Origin: Picocystis sp. L7
Lineage: Eukaryota; Chlorophyta; Picocystophyceae; Picocystales; Picocystaceae
Direction of reading: 5' to 3'
Length of the DNA stretch: 64,000 nucleotides
Assembly (NCBI GenBank): GCA_020975725.1
Contig: QXJR01000003.1
Span: 930,001-994,000, forward strand
This document shows positions 29,519 to 40,072 of this stretch, in pieces (position 1 is the stretch's first letter; every line of letters begins with the position of its first letter). Under the pieces are notes generated by a model, which had not been told where the DNA came from, searched no databases, and was given only the letters and a program-made list of their open reading frames with translations. The position numbers were made by a program, and so were the translations under genes.

Positions 29519-32206
29519 ATGAGGCCCGTGGAAGCGCACGGACGAACGTGCGGAGGTGCAGCGGGAGGATCGTCCGCCCTTGCCCCCACGAGAGGAAAGG
29601 ATCCTGCTCGAGGCGTTCGGAGACGTGTTCCCATCGCTAATGGACGTCCGTTGGATTGTAGGAAGCTTCGAACAAGGCACGTGAAACGGTGCTTCGGAAG
29701 AAAGGTCGTGTGCGAAGCCGATCCGAGGTTCACAAGCTCGTTCCGAGACGCCAAGAGCCTGAACCAGCAGATCCTCTCCTGCTGGTCGAGCTCGCAGGTT
29801 TTCTCGTTGTGGCAAGCCTGGAGGGATCATTTCAACGACGTCAACATCGTCACGGCGTACTATACATTGGCAAAGGTTTGCCTGAATAGGCACGAGTGCA
29901 AGAACGTGTTGGCGAGGCTCGAATCGAGCGAGCTTGCAGAGGCCTTGATTGAGGTGTTGCCCCACTGTGGATGCCAATCCATTGCCAACATCACGTTCGC
30001 AATGGCCAAGCTGGGGCATGGCGATAGAAAACTGGCTGCAAAGATTGTTACAATTGTCAAGAGGGGTTTGAGCAAGGGTATTTTCGCTGGTGCACCCATC
30101 CGGGCAAACAAGAAGGGTGGGGGGATACGAACACAGTTTTATGCACGAGAAGTTGCTAGCATACTCACCTCCATAGCAAAAATGCAGCACGTTTTTACTG
30201 CCGAGGATGTGAGAGAAGTTTTCGGTATGGCCTCTGATTCGATTCAGTGGATGGTGCACGCGGAGCAATTTACTGAACTACGCCCTCGTGTCTTGGTAAA
30301 TCTCAGCTGGTCATTTGCCACTGTGAACGACGTGTACAGGAACCCTGCCATCATGGATGTTCTTGCAACAGCAGCGGCATACACTTTACGCACAGAAGAT
30401 CTTGCCTGTGACCTCAGTGTGGAGCTGGGAATGCCGTCAGACAGGTACTTCAGCCCCCAAGGGCTTGCGAATTTGGCGTGGAGCTTTGCCAAAGTGAGCC
30501 ACAATTCCTGGGACCAGAAAGACCCCGTCCCTCTTGATATGACAGATGGCTGGGCTGGATGTTCGGGACCATACAAGGAGCTCTACCACCTGCTTGGTAA
30601 TGTGGTTGCTCAGCAGCTAACCTTCTTGAAGAAAAATGCTGCAGAAGGTAGGGCCATTCCAAGAGGGCAGTGGAAACCGATTGACTTTGCCCACCTGGCC
30701 TGGAGTTTTGCACGAGTCGGCCATCGCCATCCGGACATGTACCCGGTGCTTGTAGAGACGGCACTGGAATCAAGCAGGACCGGACACACGTTCATTGATC
30801 AGTTTGATGAACGCTCACTTGCTATGTTTGCTTGGGGAAACAATGCAGCAGTGGGTTGCTACTCCTCTACATTCTTTGATACTGTAGCTGCTAGATACTT
30901 GAACCTTCTCTCAGAAAGTGCGTTGAAAGACTGCAACGTCTCCATAGACTCTGCTTCCATGATATTGGGGGCTTTTGCTGCATCCTCGCACTTCTCCAGG
31001 GAACTGTTCATTCAAGTCGCGGACTTCTTGCGTTCCATGCTGGAGATGGAAGTGCAAGCGTCACCAGAGTTTTTGTCGCGAATATCCCTTTCTTACGCTG
31101 TTGTAGGTCTGCATGCCCAGGACGGTTCAAGAAGAGGGAGGATGGTCAAGGCCTTGTTTGAGGTGATCGGAGACTCCTTCAATAAGAGAGTGTGGGAATT
31201 TGCTCCTGGGGCGCTCGCCAGCATTGGTTGGTCCTTTGCCATCATGGGTTTACTTGAGGAGGATTGGGGTCACAGACAACGAGAGTTTTTCCAGCACTGG
31301 AGAGCTGCTGTGGCTGTCTTGTCACACGAGCGGGGGGCCTTCTCGACGGAGTCGCTGAGCAAAGTGTACCAGACTGAGCTTGTCGTTCGCATGCACATAC
31401 CAGAGTTGTACACTGGGGCAGACATTGCAGAGTCTGCCTTCCTCACGTCCTACTTGGAAGGACTTTATCAGGCTGGCGCCGTGGTCAATCTCAGTCAGCA
31501 GGCCTGGTCGAAGGGTCTACTTTACGGTCCTCGTCACATGACCTACTTCCACACGGACGTTGCAGAGGTCTTGAGCAGCATGGAAATCCCTTTCCTGGTG
31601 GAAGTGGACGGTGGTGCTTTGCTGCCCAGTGGGGAAGATGATATTTTGGACCTCCCCCTGCCTTTGCCGTACTCGGTGGACCTGGCCATCGTCATTCCAG
31701 GCATCCCTCCGGTGGCTGTGGAGGTCGATGGTCCAGCCCATTTCACCCGGAATTGTACGCCTCCACTTCCGCTGGGTCGGACGTTGCTCAAGCATGAAGT
31801 GCTTCGTAAGCTGGGTTGGAAAGTCGTCTCGGTCCCCTTTTTCGTGTGGGATCACTTGCCAGTGCGAGAGGAAAAGGCCGCATACCTGCGCCATCACTTG
31901 GAGCACGTCTTGGGCGTTCGCATCGGCGACGTGGTGGCGGCTGCTCGTTCTGGAGCGTCGCACCCGCACGATTCGTTCGGGCACGTGACAGTTCCAAAGG
32001 AGGAGACGAAGCCTTCTTCGGATGCGGTCGAGGACGTCCATGGCACTTGTGCTTCGTCCACCGACGGTTTGCCTCGCGAGGTGTTTCAGGATCGCCTCGA
32101 GCGGTTGGACGCGTTGCGTTCGCGTCGTGGCGCGGTTCCTTTGGACGCCTTGCGTCGGGCTGCGATTCGACGTGGACTTTCTCCGCCTTCGTCCACGGAT
32201 TCCTAA
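29519..32206 (+). CDS. RAP-domain organelle RNA-binding protein
   Basis: A single exon of 895 residues. The start gives an Arg-rich N-terminus (GVRRRVPIANGRPLDC) compatible with an organelle presequence. The middle is built of FASTK/RAP-type helical repeats recognisable by LVNLSWSFATVNDVY, LANLAWSFAKVSH, FAHLAWSFARVGH, LAMFAWGNNAAVG and LASIGWSFAIMG. The RAP domain lies at about residues 725-790: VAVEVDGPAHFTRN, RTLLKHEVLRKLGWKVVSVPFFVWDHL. In algae such proteins process, stabilise or edit specific chloroplast or mitochondrial transcripts. The target here is unknown. About 90 residues of polar tail follow the RAP domain. Confidence 0.88.
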   Translation: MRPVEAHGRTCGGAAGGSSALAPTRGKDPARGVRRRVPIANGRPLDCRKLRTRHVKRCFGRKVVCEADPRFTSSFRDAKSLNQQILSCWSSSQVFSLWQAWRDHFNDVNIVTAYYTLAKVCLNRHECKNVLARLESSELAEALIEVLPHCGCQSIANITFAMAKLGHGDRKLAAKIVTIVKRGLSKGIFAGAPIRANKKGGGIRTQFYAREVASILTSIAKMQHVFTAEDVREVFGMASDSIQWMVHAEQFTELRPRVLVNLSWSFATVNDVYRNPAIMDVLATAAAYTLRTEDLACDLSVELGMPSDRYFSPQGLANLAWSFAKVSHNSWDQKDPVPLDMTDGWAGCSGPYKELYHLLGNVVAQQLTFLKKNAAEGRAIPRGQWKPIDFAHLAWSFARVGHRHPDMYPVLVETALESSRTGHTFIDQFDERSLAMFAWGNNAAVGCYSSTFFDTVAARYLNLLSESALKDCNVSIDSASMILGAFAASSHFSRELFIQVADFLRSMLEMEVQASPEFLSRISLSYAVVGLHAQDGSRRGRMVKALFEVIGDSFNKRVWEFAPGALASIGWSFAIMGLLEEDWGHRQREFFQHWRAAVAVLSHERGAFSTESLSKVYQTELVVRMHIPELYTGADIAESAFLTSYLEGLYQAGAVVNLSQQAWSKGLLYGPRHMTYFHTDVAEVLSSMEIPFLVEVDGGALLPSGEDDILDLPLPLPYSVDLAIVIPGIPPVAVEVDGPAHFTRNCTPPLPLGRTLLKHEVLRKLGWKVVSVPFFVWDHLPVREEKAAYLRHHLEHVLGVRIGDVVAAARSGASHPHDSFGHVTVPKEETKPSSDAVEDVHGTCASSTDGLPREVFQDRLERLDALRSRRGAVPLDALRRAAIRRGLSPPSSTDS

Positions 32207-32625
32207 CCATCACGTGCTTGGATTCGCCTTGTACGTTTCCCTCCTGTCCTTGTCCCGTATCCGAAGCGTCGCGTCTCGTCGGGAGGTCCCTCCCGTCGGC
32301 TTGTGTTTTCGTTCCCCTTGCCGAACGAAAGGTCTCCTCCTTCCCGCCTCCAACCCCTCCCTGCCTTCCCTTGCTCGCTTCCGAAAGCCATCGACGCTTG
32401 CGACGCGACGACGAAAGCCGCCATGCCACCGCCGACGACCCCACGTGTCGGAGATCGGAGAAGAAACTCCCTCCTCGGTGGGGTGGAGGGTGGACCCCTG
32501 GGCTCTCGGTCGGGTTGGGGGGGGGGGGCCAATCCCGACACGAAAGGCGTTCAACACATCGTTCGAGTTCGCAGGAACGGGATCCTCGTGCAGAAGCAAG
32601 CCGACGCTCGACGAAGGGGGGGAGG
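32207..32625. other. Intergenic, promoter of CENP-S gene
   Basis: GC-rich, frames open on both strands but without domains. Nothing else seen. Confidence 0.45.
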
Positions 32626-32949
32626 ATGGCGGACGAGAGAGAAGGAACGCGTCCTGGTGGAGGTCCGGAAGGACGCGCGCGGCTGGAAGAGAAGGTGGCG
32701 GCGCGGTGGGGGGAGCTGGCGAGGCGCACGGCCGAACGACAGGAATGGACGCTTTCTCCCGAGCTGGAGGCGTCGATCTGCGCGGCGACCATGTCCGCGG
32801 TGCGAGACGCGGCACGTGACGTGCGCCAGTTCGCTCGACACGCCGGACGGGACGTCGTGCAGGTGGAGGACGTGTCCCTCTGTGCACGTCGGAATCCGTC
32901 CCTTCGGCAGGCCTTGGAGGATCGCTTGCACGTCCATCCATCCCTTTGA
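32626..32949 (+). CDS. CENP-S / MHF1 histone-fold protein
   Basis: A single small exon of 107 residues. The ATG at 32626 is the only one that gives a compact protein; the frame is open upstream by chance. The histone fold aligns with human CENP-S: WTLSPELEASICAATMSAV, RDAARDVRQFARHAGRDVVQ, VEDVSLCARRNPSLRQAL (human: ENFAKDLEMFARHAKRTT, EDVKLLARRSNSLLKYI). CENP-S pairs with CENP-X (MHF2) in the kinetochore CENP-T complex and with FANCM in fork repair. It lacks the long C-terminal tail of vertebrate CENP-S. No CENP-X gene is in this window. Confidence 0.88.
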   Translation: MADEREGTRPGGGPEGRARLEEKVAARWGELARRTAERQEWTLSPELEASICAATMSAVRDAARDVRQFARHAGRDVVQVEDVSLCARRNPSLRQALEDRLHVHPSL

Positions 32950-33369
32950 ACCGTGCTTGGGTCCCTTTGTACCGTCTCCCGCGCCATGCATGGACGTGCG
33001 CGGTCCAAACCCGCGTGGTTGGACGTGGAAACGCCATGGATGCGCCGCCATGCATGTCCATGCAACCTGGGCTGTGGGTCTTGGATCGGTCTCCTTCCCC
33101 CTTTCGGACGGGTCCACGTGGATCCTTTCCACCGGTTATTGGATCGGGCGTAGAAGGGAAGGACCTCCCTTCTCCTCTCCCTACTTACTTTCTCTCCGAT
33201 CAAAGCCAGGGGTGGAAAGGAGGAAGCAGCGGGGTCGTGCTCCAGTTGAAAGGGGAAGGATCCACCCACAAAGGGGGGCCACTCCGTCTGGTGCCATCGC
33301 GCATTTCCATCGCGCACTCGGCCGCGTTGCGGTGGCCACATCCGACGCGTTTGGGATCGCGACACGGCC
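32950..33369. other. Intergenic spacer
   Basis: No gene seen. A CCCTTTCGGACGGGTCCACGTGG stretch (from about 33104) combines weak TTCGAAAGG-like and G-box words upstream of the next gene. Shadow frames only. Confidence 0.45.
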
Positions 33370-34752
33370 ATGGCGAGCGGATGGGTGTATTTGCGCGCAG
33401 CAGGAGGACTGGTGCTCCATCGTGCACCCGCCTGGGCACCCGCTGCGGCACGTGGGACGTCGGCCAGGAAGGAAGCGCGCGCCGCCTGGGCCGCAGCCAA
33501 ACGGACCCTGCCGACGGATGCGCCGCTTTCGCGCGTGGTCCTGCTCCGAGACGCCTCGCCTTCTCCGCCACCTCTGCGCCAGGAGATCCGCGAGGAACAC
33601 GCCCACCACGGGATGGTCGCTTCGGCGGCTTTGGCGTGGCCAGAACGAGCGCAGGTGGTGGACGCCTTTCGACACGTGCGTGGTCGGATGCAAATCGAAG
33701 CGGAAGACCGCGAACTGATGCGGTTCCTGCGCCATCTGGACGTGGACGTGCGACTGAGCGCACCCGAAAACCTCCAGGACGCCGCCGCGGCGAAGGAGGG
33801 CCGACAGTCCACCGACGAGGTGTGGATGGTGTCGCCGACGTCCTTTGGATTCAACGCCGAAGCGGCGAAGGACAACGCCTTCATGCACGACGTCGAAGAG
33901 AAGGAAGGAGGCGGTGGTGGCGCGGAAGACGTGCGAAACCGCGCAGTGATGGAACACGCCGGACTGGTGCACGTCCTGCGCGAACAAGCGGGCATGCGGG
34001 TGCGGCTGTTCGCCCACGACCAAGAACACGACACGCCAGACGCGGTGTTTCCGAACAACTGGTTCAGCACGCACGGATGGGAAGAAGCAGGTGCACGCAC
34101 GTTGGTGACCTACGCGATGAAATCGCCCAGCCGGAGACGAGAGAGGCGGAAGGACGCGATGCGACTGCTCCTGGAAGGACTGGACGTCGAGCGACACGTG
34201 GACATGGCCGTGGACGAGAGGAAGGAACCGCCCAGGATACTCGAAGGGACGGGATCGCTCGTGTTGGATCGCGTGCGACGCGTGGCTTACGTCGCCGTGT
34301 CGGAACGATCGGACGTGAAGGCCGCGGAAGAGTGGTGTGAAGCATTGGGATACGAACGGCTGGTTACGTTTCACGCCACCGATGCCCTTGGAAGGCCCAT
34401 CTACCACACCAATGTGCTCATGGCGGTGGGCACAAGCATGGCCGTGGTGTGCACGGAGAGCGTGGAGGATCCCAAAGAACGGCAACATCTCCTGGCCACG
34501 CTGGAAGAATCACACCAAGTGGTGGAAATCACCCGGGAACAGATGAACGCCTTCTGCGGGAACGTGATCGAGGTCCAAGACCACCGAAGGTTGCCCTGCC
34601 TTGCCCTGTCCACAGGGGCCATGAAAGCTTTCACCTCCGATCAAGTCAAGACCATGAAACGGCACCTGGCTGCTTTCTACCATGCGCCCTTTGGCACCAT
34701 CGAACGCGTGGGAGGAGGCGGTGTACGCTGTGCCATTGCGGAAATCTTCTAA
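33370..34752 (+). CDS. CtlX-type amidinotransferase-superfamily hydrolase
   Basis: A single exon of 460 residues. The N-terminal about 140 residues are Ala/Arg-rich, possibly a transit peptide plus linker. The core follows the arginine-deiminase-related CtlX family: WMVSPTSFGFNAEAAKDN, DAVFPNNWFSTH, TYAMKSPSRRRERR, LEGTGSLVLDR, YVAVSERSD. After these come GRPIYHTNVLMAVGTSMAV (catalytic His), FCGNVIEVQ and, at the C-terminus, GGGGVRCAIAEIF with the nucleophilic Cys. The best-studied bacterial member is linked to citrulline use. The exact substrate (guanidino or ureido compound) here is not determined. Confidence 0.9.
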   Translation: MASGWVYLRAAGGLVLHRAPAWAPAAARGTSARKEARAAWAAAKRTLPTDAPLSRVVLLRDASPSPPPLRQEIREEHAHHGMVASAALAWPERAQVVDAFRHVRGRMQIEAEDRELMRFLRHLDVDVRLSAPENLQDAAAAKEGRQSTDEVWMVSPTSFGFNAEAAKDNAFMHDVEEKEGGGGGAEDVRNRAVMEHAGLVHVLREQAGMRVRLFAHDQEHDTPDAVFPNNWFSTHGWEEAGARTLVTYAMKSPSRRRERRKDAMRLLLEGLDVERHVDMAVDERKEPPRILEGTGSLVLDRVRRVAYVAVSERSDVKAAEEWCEALGYERLVTFHATDALGRPIYHTNVLMAVGTSMAVVCTESVEDPKERQHLLATLEESHQVVEITREQMNAFCGNVIEVQDHRRLPCLALSTGAMKAFTSDQVKTMKRHLAAFYHAPFGTIERVGGGGVRCAIAEIF

Positions 34753-34950
34753 AACTGACGGCCAACGCACTTGTTAACTTGTCTGCTTCAACAACAGTCC
34801 TTCAGACCCACCCATTCTACATCCCTATCAAAATCATATAAGAAATCACCTGTCTACATGCTTGTACCCGTTCTCGGACCTGTTCAACATTGTCAATATC
34901 ACGCCATGCCGCGGCAAGAACCGTGTGGCTCTTGCCAGTCACGGAGTAGA

Positions 34951-37899
34951 TCACGTGTAACCCAGGCCTGCTCCCACGAGCAGCTCCCTTGTTCGAGGAT
35001 CATCCGAGATGTCTTGGGATTCTGCTTGCGTACCCACTTCCTGATACAGGCCGTTGGGGTCGTACTGGTAGTCGTTGTCCTCCCTCAACATGCTCTGACC
35101 CAGGCCGGGTATGGATCCCGCGCCAACAAAGGGCCCGGGCTGGATCGCACTGCCTTGCTGCGCTGCAGGCGGGACAAAAAACCCTTCTGGTACCGCCATA
35201 GGATGGGCCTGTCCCATCGCATAGTTGTACATGGGAGGCGCAAAAGCTGGTGCGGCTGAAATCGGACCAGGTTGGAATGTCACTGGAAGTCCAAAGTGAG
35301 CAGTTCCAGAACCAGTATAGGGGCTGTGGTACTGGAAAGCTGATCGCTTCTTGGATGTGTACATCTGTCTTGGCTTGGAGAACTGCACCATGGATTGCTT
35401 CAGATTGTTCAATGGTCCCTCCACAAGGCATTCTGCCTCCTTGAAATGCACGAGCAAGCTGTTCCACAATGGCTCTGTTGAGAGAAGTTTGGGATTACCC
35501 AGAATGATCAGCCCATACTTTGCACGCGTAAGAGCCACGTTCAATCGGCGTGGATCTGAAAGGAAGCCGATTCCTGATTTTTCGTTGGAACGGACACAGC
35601 TCAGAATTATGATGTCTTTCTCGCGCCCTTGAAATGCATCCACGCTCGCAACCTCCACGTCCATGTAAACATCCCGGTGCAGAACACCATGGGTGGTCAT
35701 GTGGTTTACGATGTAGGCTCTTTGGCCTTCATACGGCGTGATCACTCCAAGTTGATCAGGTTTCATGCCTGAGTTCAGAAACATGGTCACCAGCTTTTCA
35801 ACATTCGCAGCTTCCATTCGATTGAGGTAACTGGTGCCACTTGCGCTGATCTCTTCCTGACCCAGCTGGACATAGAACATCATGGGCCGATTTGAAACAG
35901 GCCATTGCAAATGTGTTTGCTTGATGTTTCTATCCAAGTCAGTTACCCCGTTCTGCAGGCTGCCGTCGTAGAATGCATTAGACGGGAACTCTGACAAGCT
36001 TGGGTGCATGCGGTACTGCACAGTCAGACGGATTGGCTTGATACCCAAGCAGATGAGTCGTTCAAACAAGCTCTTTCCTAGACCGGCGCGCTCAGAAGCC
36101 TTGCACATGATCACAGGTCCAAGTTGGCAATGATCGCCTACAAGGACCACTTGTTTCGCGCCCTTTACCACAGGAATGAGGCATTCGGGTTCTGTTGCTT
36201 GAGTTGCTTCATCAATCAAGATTCGCTTGAACTTGAACTTTCTGAGCCTGGGATCACCTGCCCCAACACAAGTGGTGCAAATGACATCCGCACTGCTAAG
36301 CACCTCCCTCTCTGCGGCAAACCTAGCAGAGCGGTAACGTTTGTCATCTGCCATGCTAAGTTCGCCTTGTTCCTCCCTGAGCTGTTTTAGCTTGGTAAGG
36401 TTTGTATGTCCAGGTAGATCTAAATTGTCCACTTGGTAGTGAAGGGTAAGATGCCCAACTGATGTCACGACATCCTCCCTTGACTTGGCACTCAAGCGCA
36501 CAACTTTCAACCCAGTCTTGCTGATTCTCTCAGCAAGTTGGTCAACTGCAATATTTGATGGAGCACAAACCAACACCTGCCCTGTCCCTGATTTGACCAA
36601 GTGGTACACGATGGTGGAGCTTGTGACAGTTTTACCGGTTCCAGGGGGACCTTGGATCAAAGTGAGCGGTGATCTCAGAACCTGCTTCACAGCTTCGACC
36701 TGCGGATGGTTAAGCTCAGGGAGTCCAGGTGCATGAAACTTCTTGGGCATCTTGTTCGAGCTGATGGGCTTCATCTTGATGTGGTGGCCACAGAGCTGAT
36801 GATAGAGGCAGCTGCTCATACTGTTCTTATCGCGAGCAAACACGTTCATGGCCATCTGCATACGATCGTAGGAGGTCGATTTCCAGATATATTCCACATG
36901 AAAGCCTGTGGTGATGTCAGTCGGTGCTCCCACATTGCTTCTTAGTTCCAGGGCAACTTCCTCCGCGGCCGTCATTTTGATGACGATCCCATTGGCCTTG
37001 AAAGGCTTCCCATCTTGTCCACGTGGGTGTGAAAGCTCCAGCTCGTCTCCCAGCATGAGTCGCAGTTCATCGTCGTTGAGGGGAACACGGAAGTAGGCCA
37101 CCCTTTTCTTGTTGAGCCCCACGTCCCATCTGACGCTCACGCCACTCTTGGATTGCGACTCTTTGGTTGCCTTGTCGTAGTCCGCTTCGAGCTTGAGCAA
37201 GGGGGAGAAGACGCTGATGTAGCTGTATGCATCTTCGTACGCCAGGCTGACCGGAGCGACATCTTGATCATGCTCCTTCTGTTCGGTGTCCTCCAACGTA
37301 GCGCTTGGGTTGGTTTTCCAAAGCTCTTCGAGTGCATTCGCCTGCGCTGCCGTGATGTGCCTGGCCCTGAGTTTTTCCGCTTCGCTAGGGACTTTGACGA
37401 GCCAAGGCAGGAACTGTTTGTCTTGGATGAGGGCTTGCCACTGGCTGAGGTCCCAGTCGAGTGTGTCTCGTCCGGCAATGAACGTCTCTGGATCCCTGGC
37501 CAGGAGCACCACGACGTTTTCGGTGCCGGACTGCACAGGTACGAATCCCAGCTGGAACACGTTGCGGATGCCGGTGACATAGCACTCGAGCACGGTCTCT
37601 CCAAGGGGGCTGTCTCGATGCAGGGTCACCTCTTTGTTTTTGGAGCGCACGAGATGGTAGACGATGCAGGAGGCGGGCAGCGTGCCGCTCCTCGCGTTGC
37701 AGAACCACTTCCCGGTCTTGTTGCAACGCACGATGCACGCGGGGTTGTGCACGCCGCAGTAGGCGCAGCTCTGCGTCGGCAGGTTCCCTTCTCGCAGCAG
37801 CTCTTCCTCGTCCTCTTCCAAGGCCAGTTCCGAGACCCCCTCCGCCAGCGCCTGCGCCTCTTCCGCGCTTCGTTCCAGCGCGGCAAGTGCGTCTTCCAT
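34951..37899 (-). CDS. UPF1: UPF1 RNA helicase (nonsense-mediated decay)
   Basis: A single exon of 982 residues. The ATG at 37899 ([16 protein letters not shown]) is chosen although the frame is open 296 codons further, because the extension overlaps the pterin dehydratase gene and has no conserved content. The Cys/His-rich UPF2-binding domain runs from about 45 ([23 protein letters not shown]-like NKEVTLH). The SF1 helicase core follows: GPPGTGKT at about 415, [13 protein letters not shown] at about 560, [56 protein letters not shown], then [16 protein letters not shown]. The C-terminal tail is Pro/Gly/Gln-rich with an SQD site for SMG1-type phosphorylation. Confidence 0.97.
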   Translation of the reverse strand: MEDALAALERSAEEAQALAEGVSELALEEDEEELLREGNLPTQSCAYCGVHNPACIVRCNKTGKWFCNARSGTLPASCIVYHLVRSKNKEVTLHRDSPLGETVLECYVTGIRNVFQLGFVPVQSGTENVVVLLARDPETFIAGRDTLDWDLSQWQALIQDKQFLPWLVKVPSEAEKLRARHITAAQANALEELWKTNPSATLEDTEQKEHDQDVAPVSLAYEDAYSYISVFSPLLKLEADYDKATKESQSKSGVSVRWDVGLNKKRVAYFRVPLNDDELRLMLGDELELSHPRGQDGKPFKANGIVIKMTAAEEVALELRSNVGAPTDITTGFHVEYIWKSTSYDRMQMAMNVFARDKNSMSSCLYHQLCGHHIKMKPISSNKMPKKFHAPGLPELNHPQVEAVKQVLRSPLTLIQGPPGTGKTVTSSTIVYHLVKSGTGQVLVCAPSNIAVDQLAERISKTGLKVVRLSAKSREDVVTSVGHLTLHYQVDNLDLPGHTNLTKLKQLREEQGELSMADDKRYRSARFAAEREVLSSADVICTTCVGAGDPRLRKFKFKRILIDEATQATEPECLIPVVKGAKQVVLVGDHCQLGPVIMCKASERAGLGKSLFERLICLGIKPIRLTVQYRMHPSLSEFPSNAFYDGSLQNGVTDLDRNIKQTHLQWPVSNRPMMFYVQLGQEEISASGTSYLNRMEAANVEKLVTMFLNSGMKPDQLGVITPYEGQRAYIVNHMTTHGVLHRDVYMDVEVASVDAFQGREKDIIILSCVRSNEKSGIGFLSDPRRLNVALTRAKYGLIILGNPKLLSTEPLWNSLLVHFKEAECLVEGPLNNLKQSMVQFSKPRQMYTSKKRSAFQYHSPYTGSGTAHFGLPVTFQPGPISAAPAFAPPMYNYAMGQAHPMAVPEGFFVPPAAQQGSAIQPGPFVGAGSIPGLGQSMLREDNDYQYDPNGLYQEVGTQAESQDISDDPRTRELLVGAGLGYT

Positions 37900-38130
37900 C
37901 ACACCGCCGCCACGCTCGCAATGGCGTCGATGCCACCTGGCGCGTCTTCCCCTTTTCGACTGGGGACAGTCGGGGAACCTTAGTCCCATTGCATCCCTTT
38001 CGACCCGCTTTTGTCCCGTGGGAAGGCGCCCTTGACCCGATCCATCCAGGAAGGAAGGGGGAGAAAGAGACAGACAGACAAGGGGATGGTGTGTGGGAAA
38101 AGAAGACCAGTCAGGCGCCGAACCGTAGGA

Positions 38131-38136
38131 TTTATT
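38131..38136 (-). terminator. Possible polyadenylation signal of pterin dehydratase
   Basis: TTTATT on the plus strand (AATAAA on the minus), 48 bp past the stop of the pterin dehydratase gene. Confidence 0.35.
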
Positions 38137-38183
38137 GCACCAAAAGATGTGCAGGTGGTGATTGGGATGGACGCAAGCATGGA

Positions 38184-38875
38184 TCAGGCCCACAAGCGCA
38201 TCTTCCGCTTGGGAACCAAATCGCTGAAATCCAACTCGTTCAGCTTGAAGGCCAGGATGAAATCGTTCTCCGTCAGACCACCAGCTGCGTGAGTGTAGAG
38301 CTCCACACGCACCTGGTTGTAACTCGTCAGATGGAGGTCCGGATGGTGGCCTTCCGTTTCTGCCACCTCCCCGACTCGCTGGAAACAAGTCAACGCACTG
38401 GCGAAGTCCTTCATCTTCCATTCTTGGTACAAAGAAAGCTTGTCTGCGGAGGATTTTCCCAAACGCCATCCAGGAACTTGGTTCCTCAACCTTTCCACGT
38501 CTTTCTCGCTCAGTATCGGGGTGTTGGCATCGCAAGGAACACACTTCTTCGTCCCCAAACCCACAAGGTTCGCAATGGCATCCGGTGCACGGATTTGATG
38601 TTCCGTGTCTGCGTTTCCCAGCGGCTTGTTGCCGAAGCCGGTTTCTATTTCGGCTTCGAATGGATCGCGAGCACCGATATCCTGCAGCAATACGTAAATT
38701 CCGGGAGATGGTGTCAGCTCTGGCGATTCTTTCGACTACGGCGAAGGTCGAACAAGCGCTGGGTCCGTCCTGCGCCACGTACTCCACCGATCATTTCCGA
38801 ACCACGCGCGAGAACGCTCCTCGTCGGAGGCTTGGTTCTCACACGCAGGGGAAAGCTCGACGTCCTGAACGACAT
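38184..38875 (-). CDS. Pterin-4a-carbinolamine dehydratase (DCoH/Raf2-like)
   Basis: Two exons, 38875-38783 and 38681-38184, donor GGTGGA|GTACGT, acceptor GCTGCAG, in phase, give 196 residues. Exon 1 is a basic Ser/Thr-rich presequence ([20 protein letters not shown]), likely organellar. An ATG at 38929 would lengthen it. The enzyme part has [25 protein letters not shown], the active-site EGHHPDLHL and [26 protein letters not shown]. Members recycle oxidised pterin cofactor. In plants a plastid relative (RAF2) instead aids Rubisco assembly, and the C-terminal [10 protein letters not shown] plus ELDFSDL pattern does not exclude that. The gene is codirectional with UPF1, 285 bp upstream of its start. 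Confidence 0.9.
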
Positions 38876-40072
38876 CCGGGGTGCGTTATGAACAGCGTTC
38901 GTGCGCACACGCGCGAAGCAGGCGTCCATGACGTCGGTCGAAACGCGCGAAGCCTCTGGCGCCGCCTCGACTGCGTCTCGAAGGTTCTGTCCGATTCTAT
39001 CCGGACCGTACCCGGGTTCGATCGACGTTCCTGTGCTGGGTTGAAAGGGATAGTGTCCGGGTTCAGATCGGGTTGGAACCGGCCTCCCCGATGGGATGCT
39101 TCCTCACCACAACTTCAGGCACGTGATGGAGAAGCCTGGAACAACAGGGTCGCATCGATGGACTGCAGAATCATCCAACGGTTGGAGGGTCTGGGACGAT
39201 GCAAGTGGTTTCCTGAGAACCCGAATTGGATTTCCAAGGATACAGAACGGGTAGGACGGGGCGGTACGAACACGGATATCTCCATGAGGACCGTCGCCAA
39301 CCTAGCGGTGGAACGGTCGAGTATAAATGGGTTGTGCAGCAGTATTCTCGCCACCCCAGACTCTCTATAATATGGGCGAATGCTTTGCCTCGACAATGCT
39401 CTCTCTCGTTCCTTTGCAACGTGCAACACATAGAAGTATATCCCGATATTGTGATGTTAAGAAGGTGGAAGATGCCTCGAAGCTCGTGCCAAATCCGACC
39501 TCTGGGGCTCGATTCCATGGGAATGGAAGCTCTGAGCTTACAGGACCTAAAGCAGCAAGGGATTCAACGATCTACGTGGTAGGAAACGCTTGGGATGAAG
39601 ATATCTTGATGTGAAACACGCCATGTGGTCCTCGCCAACAATTGCAAGAAGTGAATTCGGGTCATTGGAATGTCCATGGAGAGCATGGTAGCAACGTTAC
39701 GAGCATTCTTCGGATGAATACTAGCAAATTGCGCTGCTACAGAGTTGCTCCGACTCCGATGTTCCAATCTAAATGTGCCAGGGGGTGCACACATGGAAGG
39801 AAATGATAGAGCGGGCCAGGCATGCGTTCCGCTTTGCATCGACACAGCCTGCTTCGCATGAAGGTGCTTTGGAATAGAAGGCAATGTGCAGGACATTCGA
39901 TGACCAAGTTGTGAAGAACAATGAAATGAGATGGAGAAGCACCATTGTCCACCATATCAAGCATTCCAAAGCAAGACACTCAAAGTTACAGAAAGAACGA
40001 GTGATTGATGCACTCTGAAAACCCTGAAAAACAAGAGGGCAACATTGTACAAAGAGGGACCAAAGCACGAGC
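38876..40072. other. Intergenic, no gene recognised
   Basis: About 1.2 kb. The 5' half has CCCGGGTTCGATCGACG (about 39007) and GGGTTGAAAGGGA (about 39039), loosely related to the TTCGAAAGG motif. A TATAAAT is at about 39322. No coding frame with a domain. Confidence 0.5.

Noticed and set aside
31788-34100. 770-codon minus-strand frame antisense to RAP, CENP-S and the CtlX gene
   Set aside because: Composition is Arg/Ser/Pro-rich low complexity, and three convincing plus-strand genes lie opposite it.
37900-38787. 296-codon N-terminal extension of UPF1
   Set aside because: It overlaps the pterin dehydratase exon in another frame, has no conserved content, and UPF1 has a natural start at 37899.
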